Shown: positions 1-5,693 of the stretch, one piece after another
How the letters are laid out: every line of letters begins with the position of its first letter
Numbering within the stretch: position 1 is the first letter of the stretch
From: an uncultured Erysipelotrichaceae bacterium
Lineage (GTDB): Bacteria > Bacillota_I > Bacilli_A > Erysipelotrichales > Coprobacillaceae
DNA: 11,336 nucleotides
Assembly: GCA_900544435.1 (NCBI GenBank)
Contig: UQVG01000041.1
Span: 1 to 11,336 of the forward strand
Reading direction: 5' to 3'
Notes under the pieces: model-generated
What the model saw: the letters and a program-made list of their open reading frames with translations, nothing else
Told to the model about the DNA's origin: nothing
Databases searched by the model: none
Position numbers and translations under genes: made by a program

Positions 1-1
1 T

Positions 2-478
2 ACAATGCTTATATCTTCTTTTATAGAAACATTCTTTATTGTTATTAAAACATATAGTATTTTATTTATTGTGACGTTTATAGGGCTTTTTTTAGGCTTT
101 AAAGTTATTGGTATAAAACAGGCTTTAAATTTATCTTTTTTTATTTCTTTTTTTGATTTTTTTCCAATATTAGGAATTGAAATGATTATGTTTCCTTGGA
201 TTATCATACTTGCTTTATTAAATCAAACTGCTCTTTCATTAAAACTTTTAATTCTTTATGGGATTATTGCATTGATGAGAAATATTTTAGAACCGCATTT
301 GTTATCTAAAGAAATCAAAATACCTGCACTTTATATGTTTGTGACTATGTATCTTTTGATGAAGTTTATCGGGATTTGGGGACTTGTTGTTGCACCATTC
401 ATATTATTAATCTTTAATAATATGAAGCAAAAAAACAATATACAAGAGATTAGAAAAATAATTAAAAAAAGTCTTTGA
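2..478 (+). CDS. AI-2E/YtvI-family membrane protein, C-terminal part (5' truncated by window edge)
   Basis: The reading frame is open from the first bases of the window, so the true start lies upstream; the ATG at position 5 has no ribosome binding site and is probably internal. About 158 residues are present, roughly the last half of a family usually near 350 residues. Several hydrophobic membrane segments are visible. The segments FFDFFPILG, then PWIIILALL, then NILEPHLLSKEI and a final hydrophobic stretch ending in a Lys-rich cytosolic tail, match the conserved C-terminal half of the AI-2E transporter family (Pfam PF01594). The subfamily most reminiscent is the sporulation integral membrane protein YtvI. 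The substrate cannot be told from the sequence: members include AI-2 exporters, Na+/H+ antiporters and proteins of unknown role. No terminator follows, and the rpsO -35 box overlaps its stop codon, so read-through into rpsO is possible. Confidence 0.75.
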   Translation, partial: TMLISSFIETFFIVIKTYSILFIVTFIGLFLGFKVIGIKQALNLSFFISFFDFFPILGIEMIMFPWIIILALLNQTALSLKLLILYGIIALMRNILEPHLLSKEIKIPALYMFVTMYLLMKFIGIWGLVVAPFILLIFNNMKQKNNIQEIRKIIKKSL

Positions 479-502
479 AATTATAAAGTATTTTGTTATA
501 AT
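475..502 (+). promoter_or_regulatory. Promoter of rpsO
   Basis: TTGAAA at 475-480 and TATAAT at 497-502 are separated by 16 bases, a good sigma-A type promoter. The -35 box overlaps the TGA stop codon (476-478) of the upstream membrane protein gene. Transcription should begin near 508-510, giving a leader of about 80 bases before rpsO. Confidence 0.8.
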
Positions 503-513
503 AGTCGTGCAAC

Positions 514-562
514 AATGTCTAGGATATGCGAATACTCAACGTATAGCTTGGATATTGCCAAG
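514..562 (+). promoter_or_regulatory. Structured rpsO leader, probable S15 autoregulatory element
   Basis: By hand pairing, 514-523 pairs with 547-556 (10 bp, with G·U pairs) and 525-530 pairs with 540-545 (6 bp). They stack across a single A524/G546 mismatch and end in a nine-base loop (531-539). The pair G522·U548 lies next to G523-C547, resembling the GU/GC motif that S15 recognises in 16S helix 22. The 3' arm can instead form a second hairpin, CTTGG (547-551) with CCAAG (558-562), that excludes the long one. S15 is known to repress its own mRNA in several bacteria through unrelated leader structures. That this leader is S15-responsive is inferred from position and structure. Confidence 0.6.
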
Positions 563-588
563 ATATTAACATACGGAGGATAAATGAA

Positions 589-855
589 ATGTTAACTAAA
601 CAAGAAAAACAAGCTATCATGAAAGAATATGCTACTAAAGAAGGAGATACTGGTTCTCCAGAAGTACAAATCGCTGTATTAACTGCAGATATCAACAAAT
701 TAAATGGTCACTTCAAACAACATCCAAAAGATAAACACTCAAACAGAGGTTTATTAAAGAAAATTGGTAGAAGAAGAGATTTATTAAAATACTTAAAAAA
801 TAAAGATATCGAAAGATATGCTTCTTTAGTAAAAAGATTAGGATTAAGAAGATAG
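589..855 (+). CDS. rpsO: 30S ribosomal protein S15
   Basis: S15 binds the junction of helices 20-22 in the central domain of 16S rRNA early in assembly of the small-subunit platform, and contributes to bridge B4 with the large subunit. The 88-residue product has the exact usual length. It shows the family hallmarks: the Thr-Gly-Ser motif in [13 protein letters not shown], the [25 protein letters not shown] segment holding the RNA-binding His/Asp/Ser residues, and the C-terminal LVKRLGLRR. The ATG at 589 has GGAGGA (575-580) eight bases upstream. The gene stands alone, with its own promoter, a structured leader and an intrinsic terminator. Here it is not followed by pnp as it is in many bacteria. 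Confidence 0.98.
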   Translation: MLTKQEKQAIMKEYATKEGDTGSPEVQIAVLTADINKLNGHFKQHPKDKHSNRGLLKKIGRRRDLLKYLKNKDIERYASLVKRLGLRR

Positions 856-857
856 TT

Positions 858-883
858 AAAAAAGCGCATGAGCGCTTTTTTTT
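858..883 (+). terminator. Intrinsic terminator of rpsO
   Basis: An A-rich run leads into GCGC (864-867), loop ATGA, then GCGC (872-875) and eight T residues (876-883). With the flanking A and T runs the stem extends to about 10 bp. It begins two bases after the rpsO stop codon. Because the flanks are symmetric it could also stop transcripts leaving glmS on the other strand. Confidence 0.9.
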
Positions 884-903
884 AGCATAATAAAATATGC
901 TAT

Positions 904-943
904 AAAAAACTCTATGAAATGCACATCATAGAGTTTTCTTTTT
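904..943. terminator. Bidirectional terminator between rpsO and glmS
   Basis: A perfect 12-bp stem pairs 906-917 with 926-937 around an eight-base loop. On the minus strand, the direction of glmS, it is followed by a T run (complement of 904-909). On the plus strand it is followed by TTTTCTTTTT. It lies immediately after the glmS stop codon. Confidence 0.85.
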
Positions 944-2765
944 ATTCAACTGTAACTGATTTTGCTAAGTTACGAGGTTTATCTACATCGCATCCTTTAA
1001 GACCAGCAGCATAGTAAGCAATTAGTTGTAAAGGTACAGCAACTAAAACAGATTGTAAGATTGGATCAACATCAGGTAAAATATATGTTTCTTTAACATT
1101 TCCTACCTCTTGTCCATTGATTGTAAATAAGATAACATTGGCACCACGTGCAATTGTTTCTTGAATATTAGAAATTGTTTTAGCAGCAATGCGAGGTTGC
1201 GTTGCAACAGCAATTACTAAACTTCCTTGTTCAATTAATGCAATTGGGCCATGTTTTAACTCACCTGCAATATAGGCATCAGCATGAACATATGAAACTT
1301 CTTTTAATTTTAAAGCTCCCTCTAAAACAGTTGCATAGTCTAAGCTTCTACCAATATAATAAGCATCTTTTAAATCTTTTAAATAAGACGCATAGTGTTC
1401 AAATATTTTTTCATCTTTTAAAATATTTTCAATATGTTGAGGTAAAGAAGCAATACCTTCAATAATACGTTTATAATCTTCATTTTCATTTCCTAAAGCT
1501 TGAGAAATATACATGCCAAGTAATAATAAGACAATTAATTGAGTTGTATAAGCTTTTGTTGAAGCAACAGCAATTTCAGGACCAGCACATGTATAAATTG
1601 TATGGTCAGCTTCACGAGAAATAGATGATCCTAAAACGTTTGCAATTGCAATTGTTGTACAGCCTTTTTCTTTAGCTAAACGTAAAGCGGCCATTGTATC
1701 AGCAGTTTCTCCTGATTGAGAAACAAAGACGCACATTGTTTTTTCATCAACGATTGGATCGCAATATCTAAATTCACTTGCTACTTGTGTAAAAGTTGGG
1801 ATCCCTGTTAATCTTTCTAAGATATTAGCTCCTGAAAGACAAGCATGATAAGCAGTTCCACAAGCAACAAAGTAAGCTTTATTGAAAGTTTTAAATTTAT
1901 CGTGAATAGCATCTAATTCAGGTAAAACAATTCTATCAGTTCCTTCAACACGACCTCTTAGTGTTTCAGCAATGGCATAAGGTTGTTCATGAATTTCTTT
2001 TAACATAAAGGTATCATAACCACCTTTTTGAGCAGCTTCATTATCATATGGAATAGTAGTGATTTCTTTTTCAATAGGATTTCCATATTGATCAAAGAAA
2101 GAAATATTTTCTTTATTTAAAACAGCAATTTCATAATCTTCTAAGAAATAAACGTCTTTTGTATAATCTAAGATTGCTGGAATATCACTAGCAGCAACAG
2201 AAGCATCTGCTGTTTTTCCAATAACTAATGGGCTATCTTTTTTAGCGATAAAAACTTTATCAGGTTCAATTGTTGAAACGATACATAAAGCATAACTTCC
2301 TTCAATTCGAGTAATAACACGTTGTAATGCTTTTAACATATCTTTTTCTTTTTTGTAGTAGTAATCCATTAAATGAACAACAACTTCACTATCTGTTTCA
2401 GAATGAAACTTATATCCTTGTAAGATCAAGATTTCTTTTAATTCTCTATAATTTTCAATAATCCCATTATGAACTAAAGAAATAGTTTCATCATTGTTTG
2501 TATGAGGGTGAGAATTCAAATTTGATGGGATTCCATGAGTTGCCCATCTTGTATGACCAATCCCTACATGTCCTAAAATATTTTCATCTTTTAATAAGTC
2601 TTTTAAATTTTGAAGGCGACCTTTAGCCTTCTTTGTAAATAAATGATTATTTTCAATTGTTGTAATACCGGCTGAATCATATCCTCGGTATTCTAGTTTT
2701 TCAAGCCCTTGAAGTAAAAATGGAAGAGCTTCTTTGTTTGCACTAATAGCAGTAATTCCACACAT
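942..2765 (-). CDS. glmS: Glutamine--fructose-6-phosphate aminotransferase (isomerizing)
   Basis: GlmS makes glucosamine-6-phosphate from fructose-6-phosphate and glutamine, the committed step to UDP-GlcNAc for peptidoglycan, in the cytosol. The 607-residue product matches the usual 600-610. It starts MCGI: the exposed Cys2 is the N-terminal nucleophile of the class II glutamine amidotransferase domain (about residues 1-220, with HTRWATHG and the HNGIIENYREL segment). Two SIS domains follow. The first contains VACGTAYHACLSG and the SQSGETADT sugar-phosphate loop. The second holds VSYVHADAYIAGELKHGPIALIE. The C-terminus DKPRNLAKSVTVE is diagnostic. The start is fixed by AAAGGAGG on the minus strand (about 2774-2781) and by the need for Cys at position 2. 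Its leader carries a glmS ribozyme, so expression should fall when GlcN6P is plentiful. The gene is monocistronic. Confidence 0.98.
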   Translation of the reverse strand: MCGITAISANKEALPFLLQGLEKLEYRGYDSAGITTIENNHLFTKKAKGRLQNLKDLLKDENILGHVGIGHTRWATHGIPSNLNSHPHTNNDETISLVHNGIIENYRELKEILILQGYKFHSETDSEVVVHLMDYYYKKEKDMLKALQRVITRIEGSYALCIVSTIEPDKVFIAKKDSPLVIGKTADASVAASDIPAILDYTKDVYFLEDYEIAVLNKENISFFDQYGNPIEKEITTIPYDNEAAQKGGYDTFMLKEIHEQPYAIAETLRGRVEGTDRIVLPELDAIHDKFKTFNKAYFVACGTAYHACLSGANILERLTGIPTFTQVASEFRYCDPIVDEKTMCVFVSQSGETADTMAALRLAKEKGCTTIAIANVLGSSISREADHTIYTCAGPEIAVASTKAYTTQLIVLLLLGMYISQALGNENEDYKRIIEGIASLPQHIENILKDEKIFEHYASYLKDLKDAYYIGRSLDYATVLEGALKLKEVSYVHADAYIAGELKHGPIALIEQGSLVIAVATQPRIAAKTISNIQETIARGANVILFTINGQEVGNVKETYILPDVDPILQSVLVAVPLQLIAYYAAGLKGCDVDKPRNLAKSVTVE

Positions 2766-2810
2766 TAAAAAATCCTCCTTTTATATATTTATATGTGTGG
2801 TTATAAAAAA

Positions 2811-2945
2811 GAGGATACCGGATGAATTTGTTTTACAATCACTTGTAGGTTTTGTTCATCGTTTAGGTAGTATCATACCTCTAGACCATCCGCCGAATCT
2901 TTCGATAAGTCTAGTCCTCGTCAACTGCAATGCAGTCCTGGCGCT
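2811..2945 (-). ncRNA. glmS ribozyme (GlcN6P-activated self-cleaving riboswitch)
   Basis: The minus strand upstream of glmS reads A-GCGCCAGGACTGCA, then TTGCAG and GTTGACGAGG, then an ACTAGAC/GTCTAG stem enclosing ATCGAAAGATTCGGCGGATG. This is the conserved core of the glmS ribozyme (GCGCC at the cleavage site, the GUUGACGAGG and CGGCGGAUG strands). The predicted scissile bond is between A2945 and G2944. The 3' domain is present too: GATGAA pairs with TTCATC around a TACAA-GTGA-TTGTA hairpin. GlcN6P acts as the coenzyme for cleavage. The 5'-hydroxyl product is then degraded by RNase J in Bacillus, closing the feedback loop on GlmS. The ribozyme ends about 45 bases before the glmS start, the usual position. 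Confidence 0.95.
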
Positions 2946-2977
2946 CATGTTTTAAGTCTCATTTTATAACCGCATCT

Positions 2978-3006
2978 ATTATATAGAGTACTTATTTATA
3001 AATCAA
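2978..3006 (-). promoter_or_regulatory. Promoter of glmS
   Basis: On the minus strand TTGATT (3006-3001) and TATAAT (2983-2978) are separated by 17 bases. Initiation is expected near 2971-2973, about 27 bases before the ribozyme cleavage site. Runs of A and T at 3011-3050 lie directly upstream and could serve as an UP-like element. Confidence 0.75.
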
Positions 3007-3054
3007 CACCAAATTTTTTTAAAAAAAAGAAGAAAAAATAATTTTTTTTTACGA

Positions 3055-3060
3055 TATAAT
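3055..3060 (+). promoter_or_regulatory. Putative -10 box of the MazF-like gene
   Basis: TATAAT lies only three bases before the GGAGG ribosome binding site (3064-3068). The expected -35 position (about 3032-3037) is plain A-rich sequence with no recognisable box. If this -10 is used, transcription would start inside or right at the Shine-Dalgarno site, giving an almost leaderless message. Confidence 0.4.
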
Positions 3061-3075
3061 AATGGAGGTGTTTTT

Positions 3076-3624
3076 ATGAAGGGCAAAAAAATAGAAATGT
3101 CTATGGAACATAATATGGATGAAATGAAAAAATCTTTAAAAAATTTGAAAGAAACAGAATGTTACGATGTAGAAAAATATACCTATTCTTTGTTGCATCA
3201 AACAAGACAATTGGAATACTTCTATTGTCAGTTGGTAGAAGATGAAAATAATGAACCGGATCAAACATATTATCATGTACATCGTCGACCAATGATCCAT
3301 CAAATGGCTTACTTTAATATAGGCAGGGGATTTCCTAAAGAATTGATGGATGGTCATTGGTGTTATGTTTTAAAAGATTTTGGGTCTAAAATGTTGGTGA
3401 TTCCTTGTACATCCATAAAAAAAGATGCAATAGAATCTACAGAATATGAGCTAGATATTGTTGCTAGAATTAGAAAATATCGCATAAAAAGTAGAATGCA
3501 GATAAGTGATATGCGTGTTGTTGATATTCAAAGATTAGATATGAGAAAGACATTTTGTGATGTGCTTACAGATAGGAAAAAAATAAAAGATTACATAAAA
3601 CATATTATTTTTGAAGAAAATTAA
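3076..3624 (+). CDS. MazF/PemK-like protein, diverged, no antitoxin gene beside it
   Basis: The 182-residue product starts at ATG 3076, with GGAGG seven bases upstream. Residues 1-75 are charged, probably helical, and not recognised. Residues 77-175 resemble the PemK/MazF fold: a first strand (MAYFNIG), the loop GFPKELMDGHWCYVL where classical MazF has its GxEQxxRP motif, then MLVIPCTS like the family's V-P-x-TS strand, and MQISDMRVVDIQRLD like the usual "qIrtvd..RL" segment. The Thr of PxTS (T112) is kept. The Arg-Pro of the catalytic loop is replaced by His94-Trp95. MazF enzymes are sequence-specific mRNA endoribonucleases, normally encoded directly after an antitoxin. Here the upstream neighbour is divergent glmS, so no antitoxin is adjacent. 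Activity is therefore doubtful; a regulatory or housekeeping derivative is possible. The family call is from pattern memory only. Confidence 0.6.
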   Translation: MKGKKIEMSMEHNMDEMKKSLKNLKETECYDVEKYTYSLLHQTRQLEYFYCQLVEDENNEPDQTYYHVHRRPMIHQMAYFNIGRGFPKELMDGHWCYVLKDFGSKMLVIPCTSIKKDAIESTEYELDIVARIRKYRIKSRMQISDMRVVDIQRLDMRKTFCDVLTDRKKIKDYIKHIIFEEN

Positions 3625-3650
3625 AAGGTCTCGTTTGAGACCTTGATTTT
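3623..3650. terminator. Bidirectional terminator shared by the MazF-like gene and ackA
   Basis: A perfect 8-bp stem AAGGTCTC (3625-3632) and GAGACCTT (3637-3644) closes on a four-base GTTT loop. On the plus strand it is followed by GATTTTTT. On the minus strand, just after the ackA stop codon, it is followed by TTTTAATTTT. The two genes converge on it. Confidence 0.88.
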
Positions 3651-4841
3651 TTATAAGTTTAATAATCTCTTAGTATCTCTAGCGATAACTAATTCTTCAT
3701 TTGTAGGGATAACATAAACTTTAACTTTACTATTTGGTGTAGAGATTAAACGATCACCTTTACCATTAACATTAGCATCATCATCGATTTCAATACCTAA
3801 AGCTTCAGCTAATAAGTTACATATTTCTTTTCTAGCAAAGAATGAATTTTCTCCAATACCTGCTGTAAAGCAAATAGCATCAACTCCTCCTAAAGCAATG
3901 AAGTAACGACCGATATAAGCAATTACTCTTCTAAAGAAGATATCTAAAGCAAGTTGTGCTCTTTCATTACCATTAGCAGCAGCTTCTTGTACATCTCTAA
4001 AGTCACTAGATACACCAGAAACACCAAGTAAACCAGATTCCTTATTAAGCATCTTGATGACTTCTTTCATATCTAATCCAACTTCTTCAATCAAATAGTC
4101 GATAACTGAAGGATCAACATCTCCAGAACGTGTACCCATCATGATTCCAGCAAGAGGAGTGAAGCCCATAGATGTATTGATTGATTTACCGTCTTTGACA
4201 GCAGTTAATGAACCACCAGCTCCTAAGTGAGCCACAATGATACGTGAATGTTCAGGATTTCCCATCATTTCACGGCAACGAGATGAAACATAGAAATGAC
4301 TTGTTCCATGAGCACCATATTTACGCACTTTGTTTTCTACATAATATTTGTAAGGAATTGGATAAATATAGCTTTTTGGTTCTAATGTTTGATGGAATGC
4401 TGTATCAAAAACAGCAACGGCACCAGCATTAGGAATGGCTTCTTTAAAAGCATAGTATCCTGTTAAGTGAGCAGGGTTGTGTAAAGGTGCCAATGATTTT
4501 AGTTCATCGATTTTAGAAACAACATCTTCATCAATAATGACTGATTGATCAAAATAAGCCCCACCTTGTACAACACGGTGACCAACACCTTTGATTTCAT
4601 CTAAATCTTTAACAATTTCTTTTTTAATTAAAGTGTCTAATAAAAGTTGAACGGCAACTTTATGGTTTTCAATTGGTAAAGTTGTAACATCTTTTTCTCC
4701 ATTATACTTAATAGTAAAGATAGAATCATCTAAACCAATTCTTTCAATAACACCAGAAGTGATAACGGTTTCATCATCCATTTCGAATAATTGGAATTTT
4801 AAAGATGAACTTCCAGCGTTTACAGAAATAATTTTTGACAT
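3651..4841 (-). CDS. ackA: Acetate kinase
   Basis: AckA interconverts acetate + ATP and acetyl phosphate + ADP. In fermenters it yields ATP from acetyl-CoA together with phosphotransacetylase. The 396-residue product has the normal length and the ASKHA-fold signatures in order: VNAGSSSLKFQLF at the N-terminus, GHRVVQGG with the catalytic Arg region, VFDTAFHQTL with the catalytic Asp, YGAHGTSHFYV with the active-site His, VAHLGAGGS, GTRSGDVDPSVI with the second catalytic Arg, FTAGIGENS, and NEELVIARDT with the metal-binding Glu near the C-terminus. The minus-strand start has TAAGGAGG (about 4853-4860) eleven bases upstream, a slightly long spacing. No pta gene lies in the window. It is divergent from thiT and appears monocistronic. 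Confidence 0.98.
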   Translation of the reverse strand: MSKIISVNAGSSSLKFQLFEMDDETVITSGVIERIGLDDSIFTIKYNGEKDVTTLPIENHKVAVQLLLDTLIKKEIVKDLDEIKGVGHRVVQGGAYFDQSVIIDEDVVSKIDELKSLAPLHNPAHLTGYYAFKEAIPNAGAVAVFDTAFHQTLEPKSYIYPIPYKYYVENKVRKYGAHGTSHFYVSSRCREMMGNPEHSRIIVAHLGAGGSLTAVKDGKSINTSMGFTPLAGIMMGTRSGDVDPSVIDYLIEEVGLDMKEVIKMLNKESGLLGVSGVSSDFRDVQEAAANGNERAQLALDIFFRRVIAYIGRYFIALGGVDAICFTAGIGENSFFARKEICNLLAEALGIEIDDDANVNGKGDRLISTPNSKVKVYVIPTNEELVIARDTKRLLNL

Positions 4842-4873
4842 AACATTTAAGTCCTCCTTATTAATACTTTTCC

Positions 4874-4879
4874 ATTATA
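4874..4879 (-). promoter_or_regulatory. Putative -10 box of ackA
   Basis: TATAAT on the minus strand lies about 15 bases before the ackA Shine-Dalgarno site. The -35 position, 16-18 bases upstream, holds only a T-rich stretch (AGTTTTTTC), so the promoter may be weak, activator-dependent or helped by the T tract. No obvious operator was recognised. Confidence 0.45.
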
Positions 4880-4911
4880 ACACTGACAAGGAAGAAAAAA
4901 CTATAAAAAGA

Positions 4912-4939
4912 TTGAAAAAAGAAGAGATTGATTTATAAT
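4912..4939 (+). promoter_or_regulatory. Promoter of the riboswitch-thiT unit
   Basis: TTGAAA (4912-4917) and TATAAT (4934-4939) are separated by 16 bases, the same arrangement as the rpsO and DUF402-operon promoters in this window. Initiation is expected near 4945-4947, almost at the first base of the riboswitch P1 stem. Confidence 0.75.
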
Positions 4940-4943
4940 AAGA

Positions 4944-5029
4944 CTTGCCAGGGGCGCAAAATGCTGAGAAAGGTGATAGCCTTGTCCCTTATAATCTGAA
5001 CTAGGTAATGCTAGCGTAGAGAGTGCAAA
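4944..5029 (+). ncRNA. TPP riboswitch (THI element)
   Basis: The conserved thi-box pieces appear in order: GGGGCGC (4951-4957), GCTGAGA (4963-4969), a short variable arm with GTCCC, CTGAAC (4996-5001), then GGTAATGCTAGCGTAGAGA (5004-5022). These correspond to the consensus pyrimidine-sensor (GCUGAGA) and pyrophosphate-sensor (CUGA...UAAUGCCAGCGUAGGGA) helices. TTGC (4945-4948) and GCAA (5025-5028) can close P1. The element senses thiamine diphosphate. It lies directly before thiT, and a terminator hairpin follows, so control is probably by premature termination when TPP is plentiful. Confidence 0.95.
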
Positions 5030-5040
5030 ATAGTTTATTT

Positions 5041-5073
5041 GCCTTTTTGCGTATGTAAAAAGGCTTTTATTTT
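5041..5073 (+). terminator. Expression-platform terminator of the TPP riboswitch
   Basis: GCCTTTTT (5041-5048) pairs with AAAAAGGC (5057-5064) around an eight-base loop, followed by TTTTATTTT (5065-5073). It lies between the aptamer and the thiT ribosome binding site. GCAAAATA (5025-5032), whose first four bases are the 3' strand of P1, is exactly complementary to TATTTTGC (5068-5075), which covers most of the U tract. This suggests P1 formation and U-tract pairing compete. Confidence 0.8.
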
Positions 5074-5098
5074 GCCTCGTTTTTAAAGGAGGATGAAT

Positions 5099-5614
5099 AT
5101 GAAAATTAAATTAACTACGAAGAATATGGCTTATATGGCAATGTTTGCGGCAATGCAAGTTGTTTTAGAATATTGCACTAAATTTTATGAGATGCCAAAA
5201 GGTGGTAACTGTGCCTTTTCACTTGTTGCAATTATTTTATGTGGCTATTTAATGAATTGGGGTTATAGCTTAATCGTTTCTCTTGTTTGTTTAGGACTAC
5301 ATTTTGCTTTAGGACTTGCGACATTCTATGGTCCTTTATCTGTAATCTTTGATTATTTGTTACCAATGATCTTGATTGGTCTTACACCACTTATTCCTTT
5401 ATTAAAGGTAGGCAAGTATGAATTGCCTATTGGAATTGTTGTAATGGGTGTTTTAAAAACAATTTGTCATTTAATTTCAGGATGGTATGCTTTTCAAACA
5501 CCATTAAAAGCAAACTTAACTTATAACTTACCTTATAATATAGCTACAATCATTGCATGTTTTGTTTTGTTTGTGATTTTATATCCAAGACTTAAAAAAG
5601 CAGTTCATTTATAA
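5099..5614 (+). CDS. thiT: Energy-coupling factor transporter S component, thiamine-specific (ThiT)
   Basis: ThiT is the membrane substrate-binding subunit of a group II ECF transporter. It captures thiamine outside the cell and works with the shared EcfA/A'/T module encoded elsewhere. The product from ATG 5099 is 171 residues, almost wholly hydrophobic, with about six membrane helices. Family features include YGPLSVIFDYLLP (about 77-89), HLISGWYAF (124-132) and YNLPYN (142-147). The last two sit where Lactococcus ThiT has its thiamine-binding Trp, Tyr and Asn. I chose 5099 because AAAGGAGG (5085-5092) ends six bases before it; the ATG at 5093 touches the Shine-Dalgarno with no spacing. The TPP riboswitch just upstream independently supports a thiamine role. 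It is transcribed alone, with a terminator at each end. Confidence 0.95.
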   Translation: MKIKLTTKNMAYMAMFAAMQVVLEYCTKFYEMPKGGNCAFSLVAIILCGYLMNWGYSLIVSLVCLGLHFALGLATFYGPLSVIFDYLLPMILIGLTPLIPLLKVGKYELPIGIVVMGVLKTICHLISGWYAFQTPLKANLTYNLPYNIATIIACFVLFVILYPRLKKAVHL

Positions 5615-5637
5615 GACTCGTTTCGAGTCTTTTTTTC
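5613..5637 (+). terminator. Intrinsic terminator of thiT
   Basis: AAGACTCG (5613-5620) pairs with CGAGTCTT (5624-5631) around a TTT loop and runs into seven further bases of T-rich tract. The first bases overlap the thiT stop codon. Confidence 0.9.
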
Positions 5638-5638
5638 T

Positions 5639-5666
5639 TTGAAAGAAAGATGAATTTGTGTATAAT
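5639..5666 (+). promoter_or_regulatory. Promoter of the DUF402-tsaE-tsaB-rimI-tsaD-rex-asnS operon
   Basis: TTGAAA (5639-5644) and TATAAT (5661-5666) are 16 bases apart, with TGTG directly before the -10. Initiation is expected near 5673, six bases before the AAGGAG site (5679-5684). No other promoter or terminator was seen until 10756, so this one probably drives all seven genes. Confidence 0.75.
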
Positions 5667-5693
5667 GTAAATGTTAATAAGGAGTCGTTTGTT

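Noticed and set aside
493..515. Inverted repeat TTGTT-13-AACAA over the rpsO -10 box as a Rex site
   Set aside because: Rex boxes are about 18 bp with a short central spacer and a TTGTnA core; the 13-base spacer and missing positions do not fit.
584..595. Three-codon ORF ATG AAA TGT TAA overlapping the rpsO start
   Set aside because: Its ATG is only three bases after GGAGGA, whereas 589 has ideal spacing; most likely chance in an AT-rich leader.
1202..1465. 87-codon plus-strand ORF inside glmS
   Set aside because: Shadow frame of glmS with Leu/His/Gln-rich low-complexity translation and no Shine-Dalgarno.
2734..2955. 73-codon plus-strand ORF
   Set aside because: It lies antisense to the glmS start and the glmS ribozyme, has no ribosome binding site, and the RNA structure explains the conserved sequence.
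3101..3357. Two minus-strand ORFs of 63 and 73 codons that could be an antitoxin for the MazF-like gene
   Set aside because: Both lie fully antisense within that gene, overlap each other, have no ribosome binding site and resemble no antitoxin.
4244..4432. 62-codon plus-strand ORF inside ackA
   Set aside because: Shadow of ackA; no ribosome binding site or promoter.
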